Source: Acinetobacter qingfengensis
GTDB lineage: Bacteria > Pseudomonadota > Gammaproteobacteria > Pseudomonadales > Moraxellaceae
NCBI RefSeq assembly: GCF_008693185.1
Contig: NZ_VXKN01000003.1
Coordinates: 62,001 to 126,000, forward strand
Length of the DNA stretch: 64,000 bases
Direction: 5' to 3'
Each line of letters opens with the position of its first letter. Position 1 is the stretch's first letter. Shown here piece by piece: positions 9,433 to 18,815 of the stretch. A program made the position numbers and the translations under genes. Under the pieces are notes generated by a model, which was given only the letters and a program-made list of their open reading frames with translations, did no database searches and was not told the DNA's origin.

Positions 9433-10170
9433 ATGAGTCAACGCTTTACTATACAGCCGATTGACGTTGGAAATTCATTACAGAATTACATCTGGATATT
9501 GGTTGATGAACAACAACGTACTGCTGTTGCCATTGATCCAACTCAAGCAGATCTGGTATTGGATTATTGCCAACAACGACAACTCATTCTAGAACAAGTC
9601 TGGATTACTCACAAACATCATGATCATATTGGTGGATTAGCACAATTACGCCAGCAAACTCAGGCAAAAATTTATGTACCTGAACTAGAGATGGACTGTA
9701 TTGAATATTTTGATCATACTTTAACGGATCAAGATCAATTTTATTTTTCTGGATTAAAAATTGACGTAATTGCAACAGCAGGCCATACACTCGGACATAT
9801 TTGCTTTTTTGTTGATGAACTAGATGCATTGTTTAGCGGAGATACACTGTTTGCTATGGGGTGTGGTCGGATTTTTGAAGGTACCTATGCACAAATGTAT
9901 CATTCTCTGAATCGCTTAGCGGCGCTGCCCGCCTATACCAAAGTTTACTGTGCGCATGAATATACCGAAGCCAATGCAAACTTTGCTATTAATATTGAAC
10001 CTGACAATCTGATACTTCAGCAACGCTTAAAGCAAGTTCAACAATTGCATCAGCAAAAGCAAATCACCTTACCCTCAGAAATTGCACTAGAACTAAAAAC
10101 CAATCCGTTTTTACGGTGTCAAAATGTAGAGGAGTTTCAAAAACTAAGGCAATTAAAAGATCAATTTTAA
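9433..10170 (+). CDS. gloB: Hydroxyacylglutathione hydrolase (glyoxalase II)
   Basis: A 245-residue metallo-beta-lactamase-fold enzyme that hydrolyses S-lactoylglutathione to lactate and glutathione, the last step of methylglyoxal detoxification. The metal motif THKHHDHIGG (about 58-67), then AGHTLGH, the bridging Asp in FSGDTLF, and CAHEYT give the full binuclear metal site. The C-terminal glutathione-binding HAGH_C segment (NPFLRC) is present. Length is typical. Confidence 0.94.
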   Translation: MSQRFTIQPIDVGNSLQNYIWILVDEQQRTAVAIDPTQADLVLDYCQQRQLILEQVWITHKHHDHIGGLAQLRQQTQAKIYVPELEMDCIEYFDHTLTDQDQFYFSGLKIDVIATAGHTLGHICFFVDELDALFSGDTLFAMGCGRIFEGTYAQMYHSLNRLAALPAYTKVYCAHEYTEANANFAINIEPDNLILQQRLKQVQQLHQQKQITLPSEIALELKTNPFLRCQNVEEFQKLRQLKDQF

Positions 10171-10179
10171 CTGTTGATC

Positions 10180-10208
10180 TTGACATTAGAGTCGGATGTC
10201 TTCAAAAT
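10180..10208 (+). promoter_or_regulatory. Probable sigma-70 promoter of rpsT
   Basis: TTGACA (10180-10185) is a perfect -35 box, followed 17 bp later by CAAAAT (10203-10208), four of six matches to TATAAT. It lies about 95 bases before the rpsT start. Confidence 0.55.
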
Positions 10209-10302
10209 ATGCGACTTGTTTACGGGCTGGTTTTGCTTTGAATTTGTAGAAGTATAAACAAAAAGGCCCGCCCCAGACTAACTGATTTCAAGGAGTGCAA
10301 GA

Positions 10303-10572
10303 GTGGCAAACTCTGCTCAGGCTAAAAAACGTGCGCGTCAAAACCTTAAAGCGCGCAAACACAACGCAAGTTTGCGTTCTATGGTTCGTACTTACATCAA
10401 ACGTGTTGTTGCTGCGATTGCTGCTGGTGAACACGCTGTTGCTGCTGAAGCATATCAAAAGGCTGTTCCAGTCATTGACCGTATGGCTGATAAAGGTATC
10501 ATCCATAAAAATAAAGCTGCTCGCCATAAGAGCCGCTTAAATGCTCAAGTTAAAGCATTAGCTGCGAACTAA
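10303..10572 (+). CDS. rpsT: 30S ribosomal protein S20
   Basis: An 89-residue, Lys/Arg/Ala-rich helical protein beginning [13 protein letters not shown], the standard start of bacterial S20. It binds the 5' domain and helix 44 of 16S rRNA. The GTG start has AGGAG seven bases upstream. It is monocistronic, with a promoter at 10180 and a terminator at 10590. Confidence 0.98.
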   Translation: MANSAQAKKRARQNLKARKHNASLRSMVRTYIKRVVAAIAAGEHAVAAEAYQKAVPVIDRMADKGIIHKNKAARHKSRLNAQVKALAAN

Positions 10573-10589
10573 TTTGAAGCAATAATAAA

Positions 10590-10622
10590 AACCCAACTTG
10601 TTTACGCAATGTTGGGTTTTTT
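10590..10622 (+). terminator. Rho-independent terminator after rpsT
   Basis: Stem ACCCAAC / GTTGGGT is followed by a run of T residues, 18 bases after the rpsT stop. A-residues before the stem also allow minus-strand termination. Confidence 0.88.
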
Positions 10623-10656
10623 AATCACATAAAAATAACTTGCCACGAATGATTGC

Positions 10657-11424
10657 TCATTTCTTATCAATATGCTTGATCAATCGAGCAATATCTAGAC
10701 GCTGATGTTGACCACGCCAAATCCAATGTACAATATTTTGTTCAAAAGGCGCATCTACATATTCAAACCAGACAAATATTCCTTCCATCATTTCAGGCCA
10801 ATCTTTTGATTCTACCTGTTGATGTCCCGCAATGATCGCAATAAATGCAGCAAGAATCGTATCGTGACTTACAGCTAATGATAGATGTCCACAATGGTCT
10901 AAGTGCTGCTGTTCCACCTGATAGGTCTGATACAATAACTTCAAAACATCTAATACACCTGTCACTGGATGTTTCATCCCCGGTAGGCAATTCTGTACAA
11001 AGCTATTAATAAAACCAACTGCTCCCTGCTCTCTAAAATAAGGGGCTGCCTGTTTGATATCCACGACAAAGCTACCTGGCTCAACCAATAAGGATTCCTG
11101 CGCAATATCAATTTTATGTGTATTATTTTGTTTAATCTGATCTGCGCCCATAATCATCAGCTCAGCAGTATCAACGCAACGCTGAATTGGACTACTGATA
11201 CAATTGGTAATATTGCGACTGGTTTGTTGGGTTAAATGTTCTCCCCATGCAAAAGCCAACTCTCGACCTTGATCAGTCAGTTGTAAATCATAACCAGCCA
11301 AACCAATCCCACGGACTACTTCACGTAAAGAATGGCGGGTAAATAATAATACGGGTGTTGCTTGTACTGGCAACAATTCTATTGCCTGCAACATACTTTT
11401 AGGTAAACGATTTAACACAGTCAC
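10657..11424 (-). CDS. Histidine phosphatase superfamily protein
   Basis: A 255-residue cytosolic-looking protein with the branch-2-like histidine phosphatase signature FTRHSLR near residue 30, where His would be phosphorylated. A second conserved His appears in LAVSHDTILAAFI near residue 187, typical of the HD/HDT motif of acid phosphatases. No signal peptide is seen. The substrate is unknown. It lies 55 bases downstream of cysQ on the same strand and could be co-transcribed. Confidence 0.72.
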   Translation of the reverse strand: MTVLNRLPKSMLQAIELLPVQATPVLLFTRHSLREVVRGIGLAGYDLQLTDQGRELAFAWGEHLTQQTSRNITNCISSPIQRCVDTAELMIMGADQIKQNNTHKIDIAQESLLVEPGSFVVDIKQAAPYFREQGAVGFINSFVQNCLPGMKHPVTGVLDVLKLLYQTYQVEQQHLDHCGHLSLAVSHDTILAAFIAIIAGHQQVESKDWPEMMEGIFVWFEYVDAPFEQNIVHWIWRGQHQRLDIARLIKHIDKK

Positions 11425-11479
11425 AGTATCAAAACTTCATCAGTTCAACCTGATGACTATAACATGATCTGGCCGCGAC

Positions 11480-12352
11480 TCAATTGTTCCTTGACAGAAG
11501 AGCGATAAATTGTGAAATTTTTTGCCAATCATCCGCATAACGCAAAGCAATAAAATTACCATTAAGAAGTTGTTTACGCTGATTGTAATAAAATGGCTGA
11601 TGTTTCAGGCTATAGACCTCTCCACCAATACTTTTCAGTAAACCTTGCCCTGCTGCAGTATCCCATTCACAAGTCGGATGAAAACGTGGATAAATATCAA
11701 TTTGATCTTCCAGCATCATACAGAACTTATAAGCACTACCTGCCATAATTTTTTGATAATTAATATGATGCTGTTCCAGAAAAGTTAAAAACTCGGCATA
11801 TATCGGACTACGTTCCGGGCGCCGACTCATTGCAATACGTAAAGTTTCCTGATACCTGAATTGTCGCTGATATTGTGTCACAATCACTTTTTTTTCTTGA
11901 TGCCACTGCCAACGAAAAGGCAATAGGTCTTTTTGTGTAATATAAATTTTATGTTGTAACGGTACAGCTAAAGCCGAAATGACTGATTCTCCTTGATCAA
12001 TCAAGCTTAAATTAATCGTGAACTCGCCAGTTTGATGTAAAAACTCCTTAGTACCATCGAGCGGATCCAACATCCAGAATTGTGACCATTGATGACGTAA
12101 TTGATGTTCCCCCTCTTCTGATAAAATGGGTAATTGCGGTGTAATGTGCTGTAATTGCGATTGAATCATTGCATTACATTTCAAATCTGCTTGTGTTACT
12201 GGAGATTGATCCGCTTTTTGTTGAATTTCAAATGCAGCGCCTGCAATATAGTCTTGATATTCTTGTTCAAGCAACTCACTGGCACGTTGTAAAATTTGAC
12301 AAAGCTGTTGCAATTTTTCCGGCATTTGTTGTAATGCAACTTCAATAAACAT
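11480..12352 (-). CDS. cysQ: 3'(2'),5'-bisphosphate nucleotidase CysQ
   Basis: A 290-residue Mg2+/Li+-sensitive phosphatase of the inositol-monophosphatase fold. It removes the 3'-phosphate of PAP left after sulfate assimilation. Metal motifs are SEEGEH and LDPLDGTKEF (about 94-103), with the C-terminal CEWDTAAGQGLL motif. It is divergent from yrfG with only 20 bases between the start codons, so the two promoters must overlap coding sequence. Family is clear; CysQ over other IMPase members rests on the GTKEF motif. Confidence 0.88.
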   Translation of the reverse strand: MFIEVALQQMPEKLQQLCQILQRASELLEQEYQDYIAGAAFEIQQKADQSPVTQADLKCNAMIQSQLQHITPQLPILSEEGEHQLRHQWSQFWMLDPLDGTKEFLHQTGEFTINLSLIDQGESVISALAVPLQHKIYITQKDLLPFRWQWHQEKKVIVTQYQRQFRYQETLRIAMSRRPERSPIYAEFLTFLEQHHINYQKIMAGSAYKFCMMLEDQIDIYPRFHPTCEWDTAAGQGLLKSIGGEVYSLKHQPFYYNQRKQLLNGNFIALRYADDWQKISQFIALLSRNN

Positions 12353-12372
12353 CTCTTTTATTCCTGTTCATC

Positions 12373-13080
12373 ATGATTAATTTCAGTCATTCAGTTGGCA
12401 CACCACAGCCTATTCAAACTTTATTTTTCGACATGGATGGTACTTTACTGGATCTCGCTTTTGATAATTTTATCTGGTTAGAATGCGTCCCCAAACTCTG
12501 GGCTCAACAACAGCAATGCTCAATTATAAAGGCAAAAGAAATACTGTATCAGTTTTATCTTAAGCATCAGGGACAATTAAACTGGTATTCATCCAAATTT
12601 TGGCAGCAACAATTAGGGATTGATGTTCTTGCCTTACAACAAAATTACCGACAACGTATTCAACCAAGAGCTGAGTGTTTTGAATTACTCTCTTCACTTC
12701 AAGAAAAAGGCTTTGATTGCTGGTTAGTTACCAATGCAGATGAAGCAACCTTACAATTAAAACTTGAAACTATTACTTTGCGCCCTTATTTCTCTCATAT
12801 CATTAGTAGTGAATCACTTGGATTTCCCAAAGAACAGATTCAATTTTGGCAACAGCTACAACAAATGCATCTATTTGAACAACAGTATGTCGCTTTAATT
12901 GATGATAATTATGCTGTACTTGAAAGTGCGCAAAAATTTGGCATCAAGCATTTGTGGAGCATCAGCCAACCCGATTCCACAACTATTCGAAGCCAATATC
13001 ATGCTGACTTTACACACTTGCAACAACTGACAGACTTACTTGATCAAATCATTATCCATCACGAGGACTATGTGCATTGA
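12373..13080 (+). CDS. yrfG: HAD hydrolase, YrfG-like GMP/IMP nucleotidase
   Basis: A 235-residue haloacid-dehalogenase phosphatase. Motif I is FFDMDGTLLDL (19-29), motif II the VTNAD segment, and motif IV LIDDN. The cap is helical. The neighbour overlapping its stop by four bases is hslR; yrfG-hslR adjacency is also found in Enterobacteria and supports the YrfG assignment (5'-nucleotidase on GMP/IMP). Substrate is inferred. Confidence 0.8.
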   Translation: MINFSHSVGTPQPIQTLFFDMDGTLLDLAFDNFIWLECVPKLWAQQQQCSIIKAKEILYQFYLKHQGQLNWYSSKFWQQQLGIDVLALQQNYRQRIQPRAECFELLSSLQEKGFDCWLVTNADEATLQLKLETITLRPYFSHIISSESLGFPKEQIQFWQQLQQMHLFEQQYVALIDDNYAVLESAQKFGIKHLWSISQPDSTTIRSQYHADFTHLQQLTDLLDQIIIHHEDYVH

Positions 13081-13511
13081 TGAATTCATCAGATAGCTTA
13101 AATCACGACAGTATGCGTGTCGATAAATGGTTATGGGCCGCACGTTTTTTTAAAACCCGTTCAATCGCCAAAACAGCAATTGAAGGTGGCAAAGTACACC
13201 ATGAAGGTGAGCGAGTAAAAGTTTCTAAAGAAATTAGAATAGGTATGGAACTCACTATCCAACAAGGCTTTGATAAAAAAACCGTTGTGATTAAAGCTTT
13301 ATCTGCCAAACGTGGTGGTGCGCCACAAGCACAATTATTGTATGAAGAAACACCGACCAGTATTGCCCGCAGAGAGTTAATTAGCTCACAACGTAAATTA
13401 AACAATCTGGCACGGCCAGATCATCGTCCCAATAAAAAGGATCGTCGTCAGATCAACAAATTCAAACAGGAAAATAATTTCAGTGATGACTGGCTTGATT
13501 ATACCAATTAA
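13077..13511 (+). CDS. hslR: Heat shock protein 15, S4-domain ribosome rescue factor
   Basis: A 144-residue basic protein with an N-terminal S4 RNA-binding domain (MRVDKWLWAARFFKTR, about 11-75) and a charged C-terminal tail. Hsp15 binds free 50S subunits carrying nascent chains so that they can be recycled. Its ATG overlaps the yrfG stop as ATGA, which indicates translational coupling. Confidence 0.92.
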   Translation: MMNSSDSLNHDSMRVDKWLWAARFFKTRSIAKTAIEGGKVHHEGERVKVSKEIRIGMELTIQQGFDKKTVVIKALSAKRGGAPQAQLLYEETPTSIARRELISSQRKLNNLARPDHRPNKKDRRQINKFKQENNFSDDWLDYTN

Positions 13512-13672
13512 TTATACGACACAATCTGTCGCAAACATGTTTTACAACACTCGCATTGTTCTACAAATTCTGCCATTATGCTTGCATTCAAAATGATCAC
13601 CTGATCCTGAATACAAACTAAGGCATCCACTTTGGTCATTAATTTAACAATTTACAGTTTAGAGGTTTTGAG

Positions 13673-14722
13673 ATGGATGATAATAAAGCAAAAGCACTCA
13701 ACGCAGCGCTCAGTCAAATTGAAAAACAATTTGGTAAAAACACTGTTATGCGTTTGGGTGATGAAACCGTACAACCTGTAGAAGCAATTTCTACTGGCTC
13801 ACTCACCCTTGATATTGCTCTTGGGATTGGAGGTTTACCAAAAGGCCGTATTATCGAAATTTATGGCCCTGAATCTTCTGGTAAAACCACAATGACATTA
13901 CAAGCAATTGCACAATGTCAAAAAGCTGGTGGTACCTGCGCATTCGTAGATGCAGAACATGCCCTTGATCCAGAATATGCCAAAAAGCTTGGTGTTGATA
14001 TCGATAATCTGTTAGTTTCACAACCAGATAATGGTGAACAAGCTTTGGAAATTGCAGACATGTTGGTTCGTTCAGGTGCAATTGATCTGATTGTTATCGA
14101 CTCCGTAGCAGCCTTAACACCTAAAGCCGAAATCGAAGGTGAAATGGGCGATTCACACATGGGACTTCAAGCCCGACTAATGAGTCAGGCATTACGAAAA
14201 ATTACTGGTAATGCCAAACGATCCAATTGTATGGTCATTTTCATTAACCAGATTCGTATGAAAATCGGTGTTATGTTTGGTAGCCCAGAAACAACAACTG
14301 GTGGTAATGCCTTAAAATTCTATGCTTCTGTTCGTCTGGATATTCGCCGTGTTGGTGCAGTTAAAGAAGGTGATGAAATTATTGGTAATGAAACCAAAGT
14401 CAAAGTCGTCAAAAACAAAATGGCGCCACCATTCAAAGAAGCACTATTCCAGATTCTATATGGCCAAGGTACCAATCTACTTGGAGAAGTGATTGATTTG
14501 GCAGTTGCTCAGGAAATTGTACAAAAAGCAGGTGCATGGTACTCGTATAAAGGCGATAAAATTGGTCAAGGTAAAAATAATACCATCCGATTCCTTGAGG
14601 AAAATCCACAGATTGCTCAGGAAATTGAAGGAATTATCCGCCAAAATACATTAGTTAAAGTTGTTCCGGCAGATCAAATGGCTGAATCAGATAATGAAGC
14701 TACATTTGATTTAAATCACTAA
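13673..14722 (+). CDS. recA: Recombinase RecA
   Basis: A 349-residue RecA. Walker [10 protein letters not shown] is at 65-73, Walker [11 protein letters not shown] follows, and the L2-loop/[14 protein letters not shown] region is conserved. It forms filaments on single-stranded DNA for strand exchange. No E. coli-type LexA box was recognised in the 160 bases upstream, as expected for Acinetobacter, which lacks canonical LexA. The C-terminus is acidic. A terminator at 14735 separates it partly from recX. Confidence 0.99.
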   Translation: MDDNKAKALNAALSQIEKQFGKNTVMRLGDETVQPVEAISTGSLTLDIALGIGGLPKGRIIEIYGPESSGKTTMTLQAIAQCQKAGGTCAFVDAEHALDPEYAKKLGVDIDNLLVSQPDNGEQALEIADMLVRSGAIDLIVIDSVAALTPKAEIEGEMGDSHMGLQARLMSQALRKITGNAKRSNCMVIFINQIRMKIGVMFGSPETTTGGNALKFYASVRLDIRRVGAVKEGDEIIGNETKVKVVKNKMAPPFKEALFQILYGQGTNLLGEVIDLAVAQEIVQKAGAWYSYKGDKIGQGKNNTIRFLEENPQIAQEIEGIIRQNTLVKVVPADQMAESDNEATFDLNH

Positions 14723-14734
14723 TTAAAAAACTTT

Positions 14735-14763
14735 GCAGCCTGAGATTATTCAGGCTGCTTTTC
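14735..14763 (+). terminator. Terminator between recA and recX
   Basis: A 9-bp stem GCAGCCTGA / TCAGGCTGC with a 6-nt loop is followed by four T residues. It lies just 10 bases before the recX start, so recX may depend on read-through. Confidence 0.82.
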
Positions 14764-14772
14764 CAGAATATA

Positions 14773-15255
14773 ATGACATCACATTCTCAATCTACACCCT
14801 CTCAACCTGCTTATCGAGGTCAAAAACTACGTGCTTTTGCTTTTGCACTTTTGGCAAAACGAGAGTATTCCAAAACAGAGCTATATCAAAAATTGATGCT
14901 ATATGCAGCCGATGCTGACGAAGTTAAATTACTACTTGAGGAATTATCTCAGGCGAATTATCAAAGTGATACACGTATGGCAGGTATGCTAGTTAGGCAG
15001 GAAATTAGGCAGGGACGTGGCCCTAGACGTATTCAACAGCGCCTACAAAAACACCAAATTGATCATGACTTGGCTCAGCCAGATTTGGCAGAAATAGACT
15101 GGTTTGAACAGGCATTACAATTAAAAATTAAAAAATTTGGTGAAAACATTGCGCAAGATCAAAAACAACTGGCAAAACAAATCCGATTTTTACAATATCG
15201 TGGTTATGCAATAGATATCATCATGAAAGTTGTAAAATATAAAGAAAATGATTAA
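14773..15255 (+). CDS. recX: Regulatory protein RecX
   Basis: A 160-residue helical protein of the RecX family, which caps and limits RecA filaments. Family features are the FALLAKREYSKTEL first repeat, the RQEIRQGRGPRRIQQRL second repeat and RFLQYRGYAIDII near the C-terminus. It follows recA immediately, as in many proteobacteria, with a hairpin between. Confidence 0.93.
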   Translation: MTSHSQSTPSQPAYRGQKLRAFAFALLAKREYSKTELYQKLMLYAADADEVKLLLEELSQANYQSDTRMAGMLVRQEIRQGRGPRRIQQRLQKHQIDHDLAQPDLAEIDWFEQALQLKIKKFGENIAQDQKQLAKQIRFLQYRGYAIDIIMKVVKYKEND

Positions 15256-15282
15256 GACGCAATATTATTGTAATTATAAAGA

Positions 15283-15387
<105 letters not shown>

Positions 15388-15409
15388 CAGGGCTACCATT
15401 GCAATGCAA

Positions 15410-15438
15410 ATTATAGAGTAATTTTGATTACTTGCAAG
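15410..15438 (-). promoter_or_regulatory. Promoter of the 4.5S RNA gene
   Basis: On the minus strand a perfect TATAAT (15415-15410) follows CTTGCA (15438-15433) at 17 bp. The -35 box lies within a 14-bp perfect palindrome TTACTTGCAAGTAA (15428-15441). Initiation would fall about 15 bases before the mature RNA. Confidence 0.65.
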
Positions 15439-15586
15439 TAAAATTCTATTAGAGATTATAGACTTGTTTAATTTCTCCGCAATTTTCACAATATCAATAG
15501 CAAATCCATAACAATCTCTAGTTTACATCCCTGATCAGAGTTGGCATTATCATTAACATTGTTACACAACAGTATTGATTTTTCTT

Positions 15587-16399
15587 ATGAAGAAAATAGC
15601 ATTTTTAAGTTGTACACTGCTTTCTTGTTCTGTTTTTGCCGCGCCAATTCAACAAGGCTCTCTATCTGTAAACACACCTATTGCTGAAAACAATAGTGGC
15701 ACAACGCCCCTACAGCAACAGCCTTCTCAATTGTGGGAGTTACGGCAACTTGTAGACCAATTACAAACAGAAGTTCGTCAACTACGCGGTCAACTAGAAG
15801 AAAAAGATAATCAGATTGATCAACTTACGCAAGATATAAAAAGTCGTTATGATGACCTTGATCAACGTTTAGAATTATTAAATCAAAAAGTTGATCCAGA
15901 TTCAGCAAATACAGATGATGAAAACAATGGTCCAGCCGAAACTGACCAAAAGCCAGATGCAACGCCAGCTTCAAGTCCGATTGGTTCCAATACTGCAACA
16001 ACAAATAAGCCCAACACTGCAAAAAATGATCAGGAAGCTTATGAACTAGCTTATGAAGCCTACCAACAAGGCGGCGCAGCAAAAGCCATTAAACCGATGG
16101 AAAATTTCATTAACCAATATCCTCGCAGTCCGTATGTCAGTCATGCATATTACTGGTTAGGAGAATTTCATTTATCAACTACTCCACCCAATTTTAAAGC
16201 TGCCAAAGACAATTTTTCTATTGTCGCCGGCAATTATCCCCAATCTTCCAAGGCACCTATTTCCTTATATCGTTTGAGCGAAATCAGTAAAAATATTACT
16301 CACAACATTCCTGAAGCTAAGGATTATTATCTAAGACTGATTCAAAAATATCCAAATAGTGATGAAGCCCAAAAGGCAAAAAAAGAGATTAATCTTTAA
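15587..16399 (+). CDS. cpoB: CpoB/YbgF-like periplasmic coiled-coil TPR protein
   Basis: A 270-residue exported protein. It has a signal peptide (MKKIAFLSCTLLSCSVFA), a heptad-rich coiled coil at about 45-95 that in the family drives trimerisation, a low-complexity Asn/Thr/Asp linker at about 100-140, and C-terminal tetratricopeptide repeats (ESxY pattern such as YPRSPYVSHAYYWLGE). CpoB coordinates Tol-Pal action with PBP1b during division. In many bacteria it follows pal; here no tol/pal gene is nearby. The ATG at 15587 is chosen because it begins the signal peptide. Confidence 0.85.
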   Translation: MKKIAFLSCTLLSCSVFAAPIQQGSLSVNTPIAENNSGTTPLQQQPSQLWELRQLVDQLQTEVRQLRGQLEEKDNQIDQLTQDIKSRYDDLDQRLELLNQKVDPDSANTDDENNGPAETDQKPDATPASSPIGSNTATTNKPNTAKNDQEAYELAYEAYQQGGAAKAIKPMENFINQYPRSPYVSHAYYWLGEFHLSTTPPNFKAAKDNFSIVAGNYPQSSKAPISLYRLSEISKNITHNIPEAKDYYLRLIQKYPNSDEAQKAKKEINL

Positions 16400-16404
16400 A
16401 GCAA

Positions 16405-16433
16405 AAAGCCTTTTCAATAAATGAAAAGGCTTT
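16405..16433. terminator. Bidirectional terminator between cpoB and lpxA
   Basis: An 11-bp stem AAAGCCTTTTC / GAAAAGGCTTT with a 7-nt loop lies between two convergent genes, with A/T runs on both sides. Confidence 0.82.
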
Positions 16434-16459
16434 GAAATTGATCATTTTATATAAAAAAA

Positions 16460-17248
16460 CTAACGGACTATACCACGCTTGGAATTTTTCAGTGAATCAA
16501 TTAATAGTTGTGCTTCAGGAACTGTTGGCAAAATGTCTTGTTCAATTTGTTCAATGGCTTCTTTAGTCGTTGCATTGGAACGATATAGAATCTTAAATGC
16601 CTGCTTTAAACCATCTATTGTTTCTTTAGTCCAGCCTTTACGCCGCATACCTTCAAAATTCATTCCGTGAGCATGTGCCGGGTTACCCGATGCCATGACA
16701 AAAGCTGGAACATCTTTCACAATCAGTGATGCACCACCAATCATGCTATAAGAGTCGATATGGCAAAATTGATGAATACCTGAATTGCCACCAATAATGA
16801 CATAGTCAGCAATATGAACATGCCCTGCAATGCCGGCATTATTGGCAATAATATTATGATCACCAATAATACAATCATGTGCAATATGGGTATTTACCAT
16901 CAATAGGTTATGACTCCCTACTTGGGTTAGTCCCTGATCTTGTATTGTTCCACGATGTAAAGTACTGTGTTCACGGATAGAATTGTAATCGCCAATTTCC
17001 AGCCAAGTATCTTCATCTTTATATTTTAAGTCCTGACAACGCTCACCAATACTACAAAACTGAAAAATTTCGTTATGGCGACCAATACGGGTATTTTCAG
17101 CAATTACAACATGGGAGAAAATTTTAGTGCCTTCAGCAATGCTAACATTTGGACCAATAATTGAATAAGGTCCGACCTGTACATCAGCTGCTAATTGTGC
17201 ATCCGGATGAATAATCGCCGTTGGATGAATCAACTCAATATTGATCAT
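16460..17248 (-). CDS. lpxA: UDP-N-acetylglucosamine acyltransferase LpxA
   Basis: A 262-residue left-handed beta-helix acyltransferase, the first step of lipid A synthesis. Hexapeptide repeats run through the first two thirds (for example IHPTAIIHPDAQLAADVQVG). The region IAHDCIIGDHNIIANNAGIAGH contains the catalytic His environment. The C-terminal helical domain (MRRKGWTKETID) is present. Its start overlaps the fabZ stop by four bases. It is the last gene of the envelope cluster. Confidence 0.97.
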   Translation of the reverse strand: MINIELIHPTAIIHPDAQLAADVQVGPYSIIGPNVSIAEGTKIFSHVVIAENTRIGRHNEIFQFCSIGERCQDLKYKDEDTWLEIGDYNSIREHSTLHRGTIQDQGLTQVGSHNLLMVNTHIAHDCIIGDHNIIANNAGIAGHVHIADYVIIGGNSGIHQFCHIDSYSMIGGASLIVKDVPAFVMASGNPAHAHGMNFEGMRRKGWTKETIDGLKQAFKILYRSNATTKEAIEQIEQDILPTVPEAQLLIDSLKNSKRGIVR

Positions 17249-17733
17249 AAAGATAATGTTTGTCTAGATAAAATAATTTCTGCCTGTGCTACGACTTTAT
17301 CATCAACACACGCTGTTGCATTAAATTTAAATACGCCACGACGATTTAAAATCAGTTCAGAGTTTAAAACAAGTTGATCCCCTGGTACAACCTGTTTTTT
17401 AAAGCGAACATTTTCCATACCTGCAAATAGGAAAGTATCACCATCTTGCGGTTTTTTATTAATAATCATCATGCCCAAGATTCCTGACAGTTGTGCCAAG
17501 GCTTCCATAATCAATACACCTGGCATGATTGGATATGCAGGGAAATGCCCCTGAAAAAACTCCTCATTCATGCTAACATTCTTATACCCTTGAATTTTAG
17601 TAGCATTTTCAATCGCAGTGACCCGATCTACTAATAAAAATGGATAAGCATGGGGTAAATATTCACGAATTTTCTGAATATTCATTGGTAATTGTGGAAT
17701 GATTAAATCATCCTGAGTTTGTATATCTGTCAT
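17245..17733 (-). CDS. fabZ: 3-hydroxyacyl-ACP dehydratase FabZ
   Basis: A 162-residue hotdog-fold dehydratase of fatty acid elongation. The active-site motif is HFPAYPIMPGVLIMEALAQ, supplying the catalytic His and Glu. It competes with LpxA/LpxD for 3-hydroxyacyl-ACP, and its position between lpxD and lpxA is the conserved arrangement. It starts two bases after the lpxD stop. Confidence 0.97.
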   Translation of the reverse strand: MTDIQTQDDLIIPQLPMNIQKIREYLPHAYPFLLVDRVTAIENATKIQGYKNVSMNEEFFQGHFPAYPIMPGVLIMEALAQLSGILGMMIINKKPQDGDTFLFAGMENVRFKKQVVPGDQLVLNSELILNRRGVFKFNATACVDDKVVAQAEIILSRQTLSL

Positions 17734-17735
17734 AT

Positions 17736-18806
17736 TTAATCTTTTGTATCAGTGTGTTTTTCAAGTTCTAGCTTCTCAATGCGGTTTTGCAAAAGATTGA
17801 GTTGCTTAACGAGTTTATTGATTGGCGTTTCTGTTAATTGCCTAAATCCGATAACTGCTTTTCTCCAGTTAAGATTATCAAATAACCCTGTACCAGAAGA
17901 ATATAAACCAGATTTATCAATGGATTTAGTTACCATTGACATTCCGGTCAAATGCACATGATCTGTAATTTCTAGATGCCCTGCGATACCACATGCACCG
18001 CCAATAATACAATGTGCACCTATTTTCGTACTGCCAGCAATGCCTGTCTTGGCTGCAATCGCAGTATGTGAACCGATTTGTACGTTATGGGCAACTTGTA
18101 CTAGATTATCAATGATTACGCCATCGTCAATGACCGTATCATCCAAAGCACCTCGATCAATACTACAATTTGAACCAATACGCACTTTATTTCCTATACG
18201 TACTTTACCTAACTGTGCAATACGATGCCATTGCTCCTGATACGGAGCAAAACCAAAACCTTCCCCACCAATACTGGTATTGGCATGAATTCTAACATAA
18301 TCACCTATCTCCGTACCCTCAGAAATCGTTACATGGCTTTCAATGTAAGCAGAATGACCAATTTTGACATGATCAGCAATAAATACTGATGGGTGGATAA
18401 TGCTATTATCACCAATTTGAGTATCTTCACCAATCACAACAAAATCACCAATTGTTACATTCTGACCAATTGTTGCTGTTGGATGAATTTTGGCAGTGTT
18501 GGCTATACCCTGCTGGTTATATGGCGGTTTAGCGAATAAATGTGTCAGTATTGCAAATGCCAAATAAGGTGATTTCACTTCAAGGACAATACATTGATCT
18601 TTCAATTGATCTACCAGATCAGAAGATACGATCAGTACACCTGCTCGAGATGCTTTAGCCTGATCGAGATATTTTTCACCATTGACAAAAGAAATATCCT
18701 GCACGCCAGCTTGTTCGAGACTTTTTAATTGTTCGACAATAAATTCAGTGTCACCATGTACAGTTCCCTGAACATGGCGACAAATATCAGCAAGGTTAAA
18801 ACTCAC
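17736..18806 (-). CDS. lpxD: UDP-3-O-acylglucosamine N-acyltransferase LpxD
   Basis: A 356-residue lipid A enzyme adding the N-linked 3-hydroxyacyl chain. It has an N-terminal uridine-binding domain (1-about 100), a hexapeptide beta-helix (about 105-300) containing SIGGEGFGFAP and the His of VAHNVQIG, and a C-terminal helix (KLVKQLNLLQNRIEKLE) that binds ACP. It lies between skp and fabZ. Confidence 0.97.
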   Translation of the reverse strand: MSFNLADICRHVQGTVHGDTEFIVEQLKSLEQAGVQDISFVNGEKYLDQAKASRAGVLIVSSDLVDQLKDQCIVLEVKSPYLAFAILTHLFAKPPYNQQGIANTAKIHPTATIGQNVTIGDFVVIGEDTQIGDNSIIHPSVFIADHVKIGHSAYIESHVTISEGTEIGDYVRIHANTSIGGEGFGFAPYQEQWHRIAQLGKVRIGNKVRIGSNCSIDRGALDDTVIDDGVIIDNLVQVAHNVQIGSHTAIAAKTGIAGSTKIGAHCIIGGACGIAGHLEITDHVHLTGMSMVTKSIDKSGLYSSGTGLFDNLNWRKAVIGFRQLTETPINKLVKQLNLLQNRIEKLELEKHTDTKD

Positions 18807-18815
18807 AATACAACC

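Noticed and set aside
15450..15520. 8-bp inverted words TAGAGATT / AATCTCTA before cpoB
   Set aside because: Arms are short, 55 bp apart and in AT-rich DNA, so chance is sufficient explanation.
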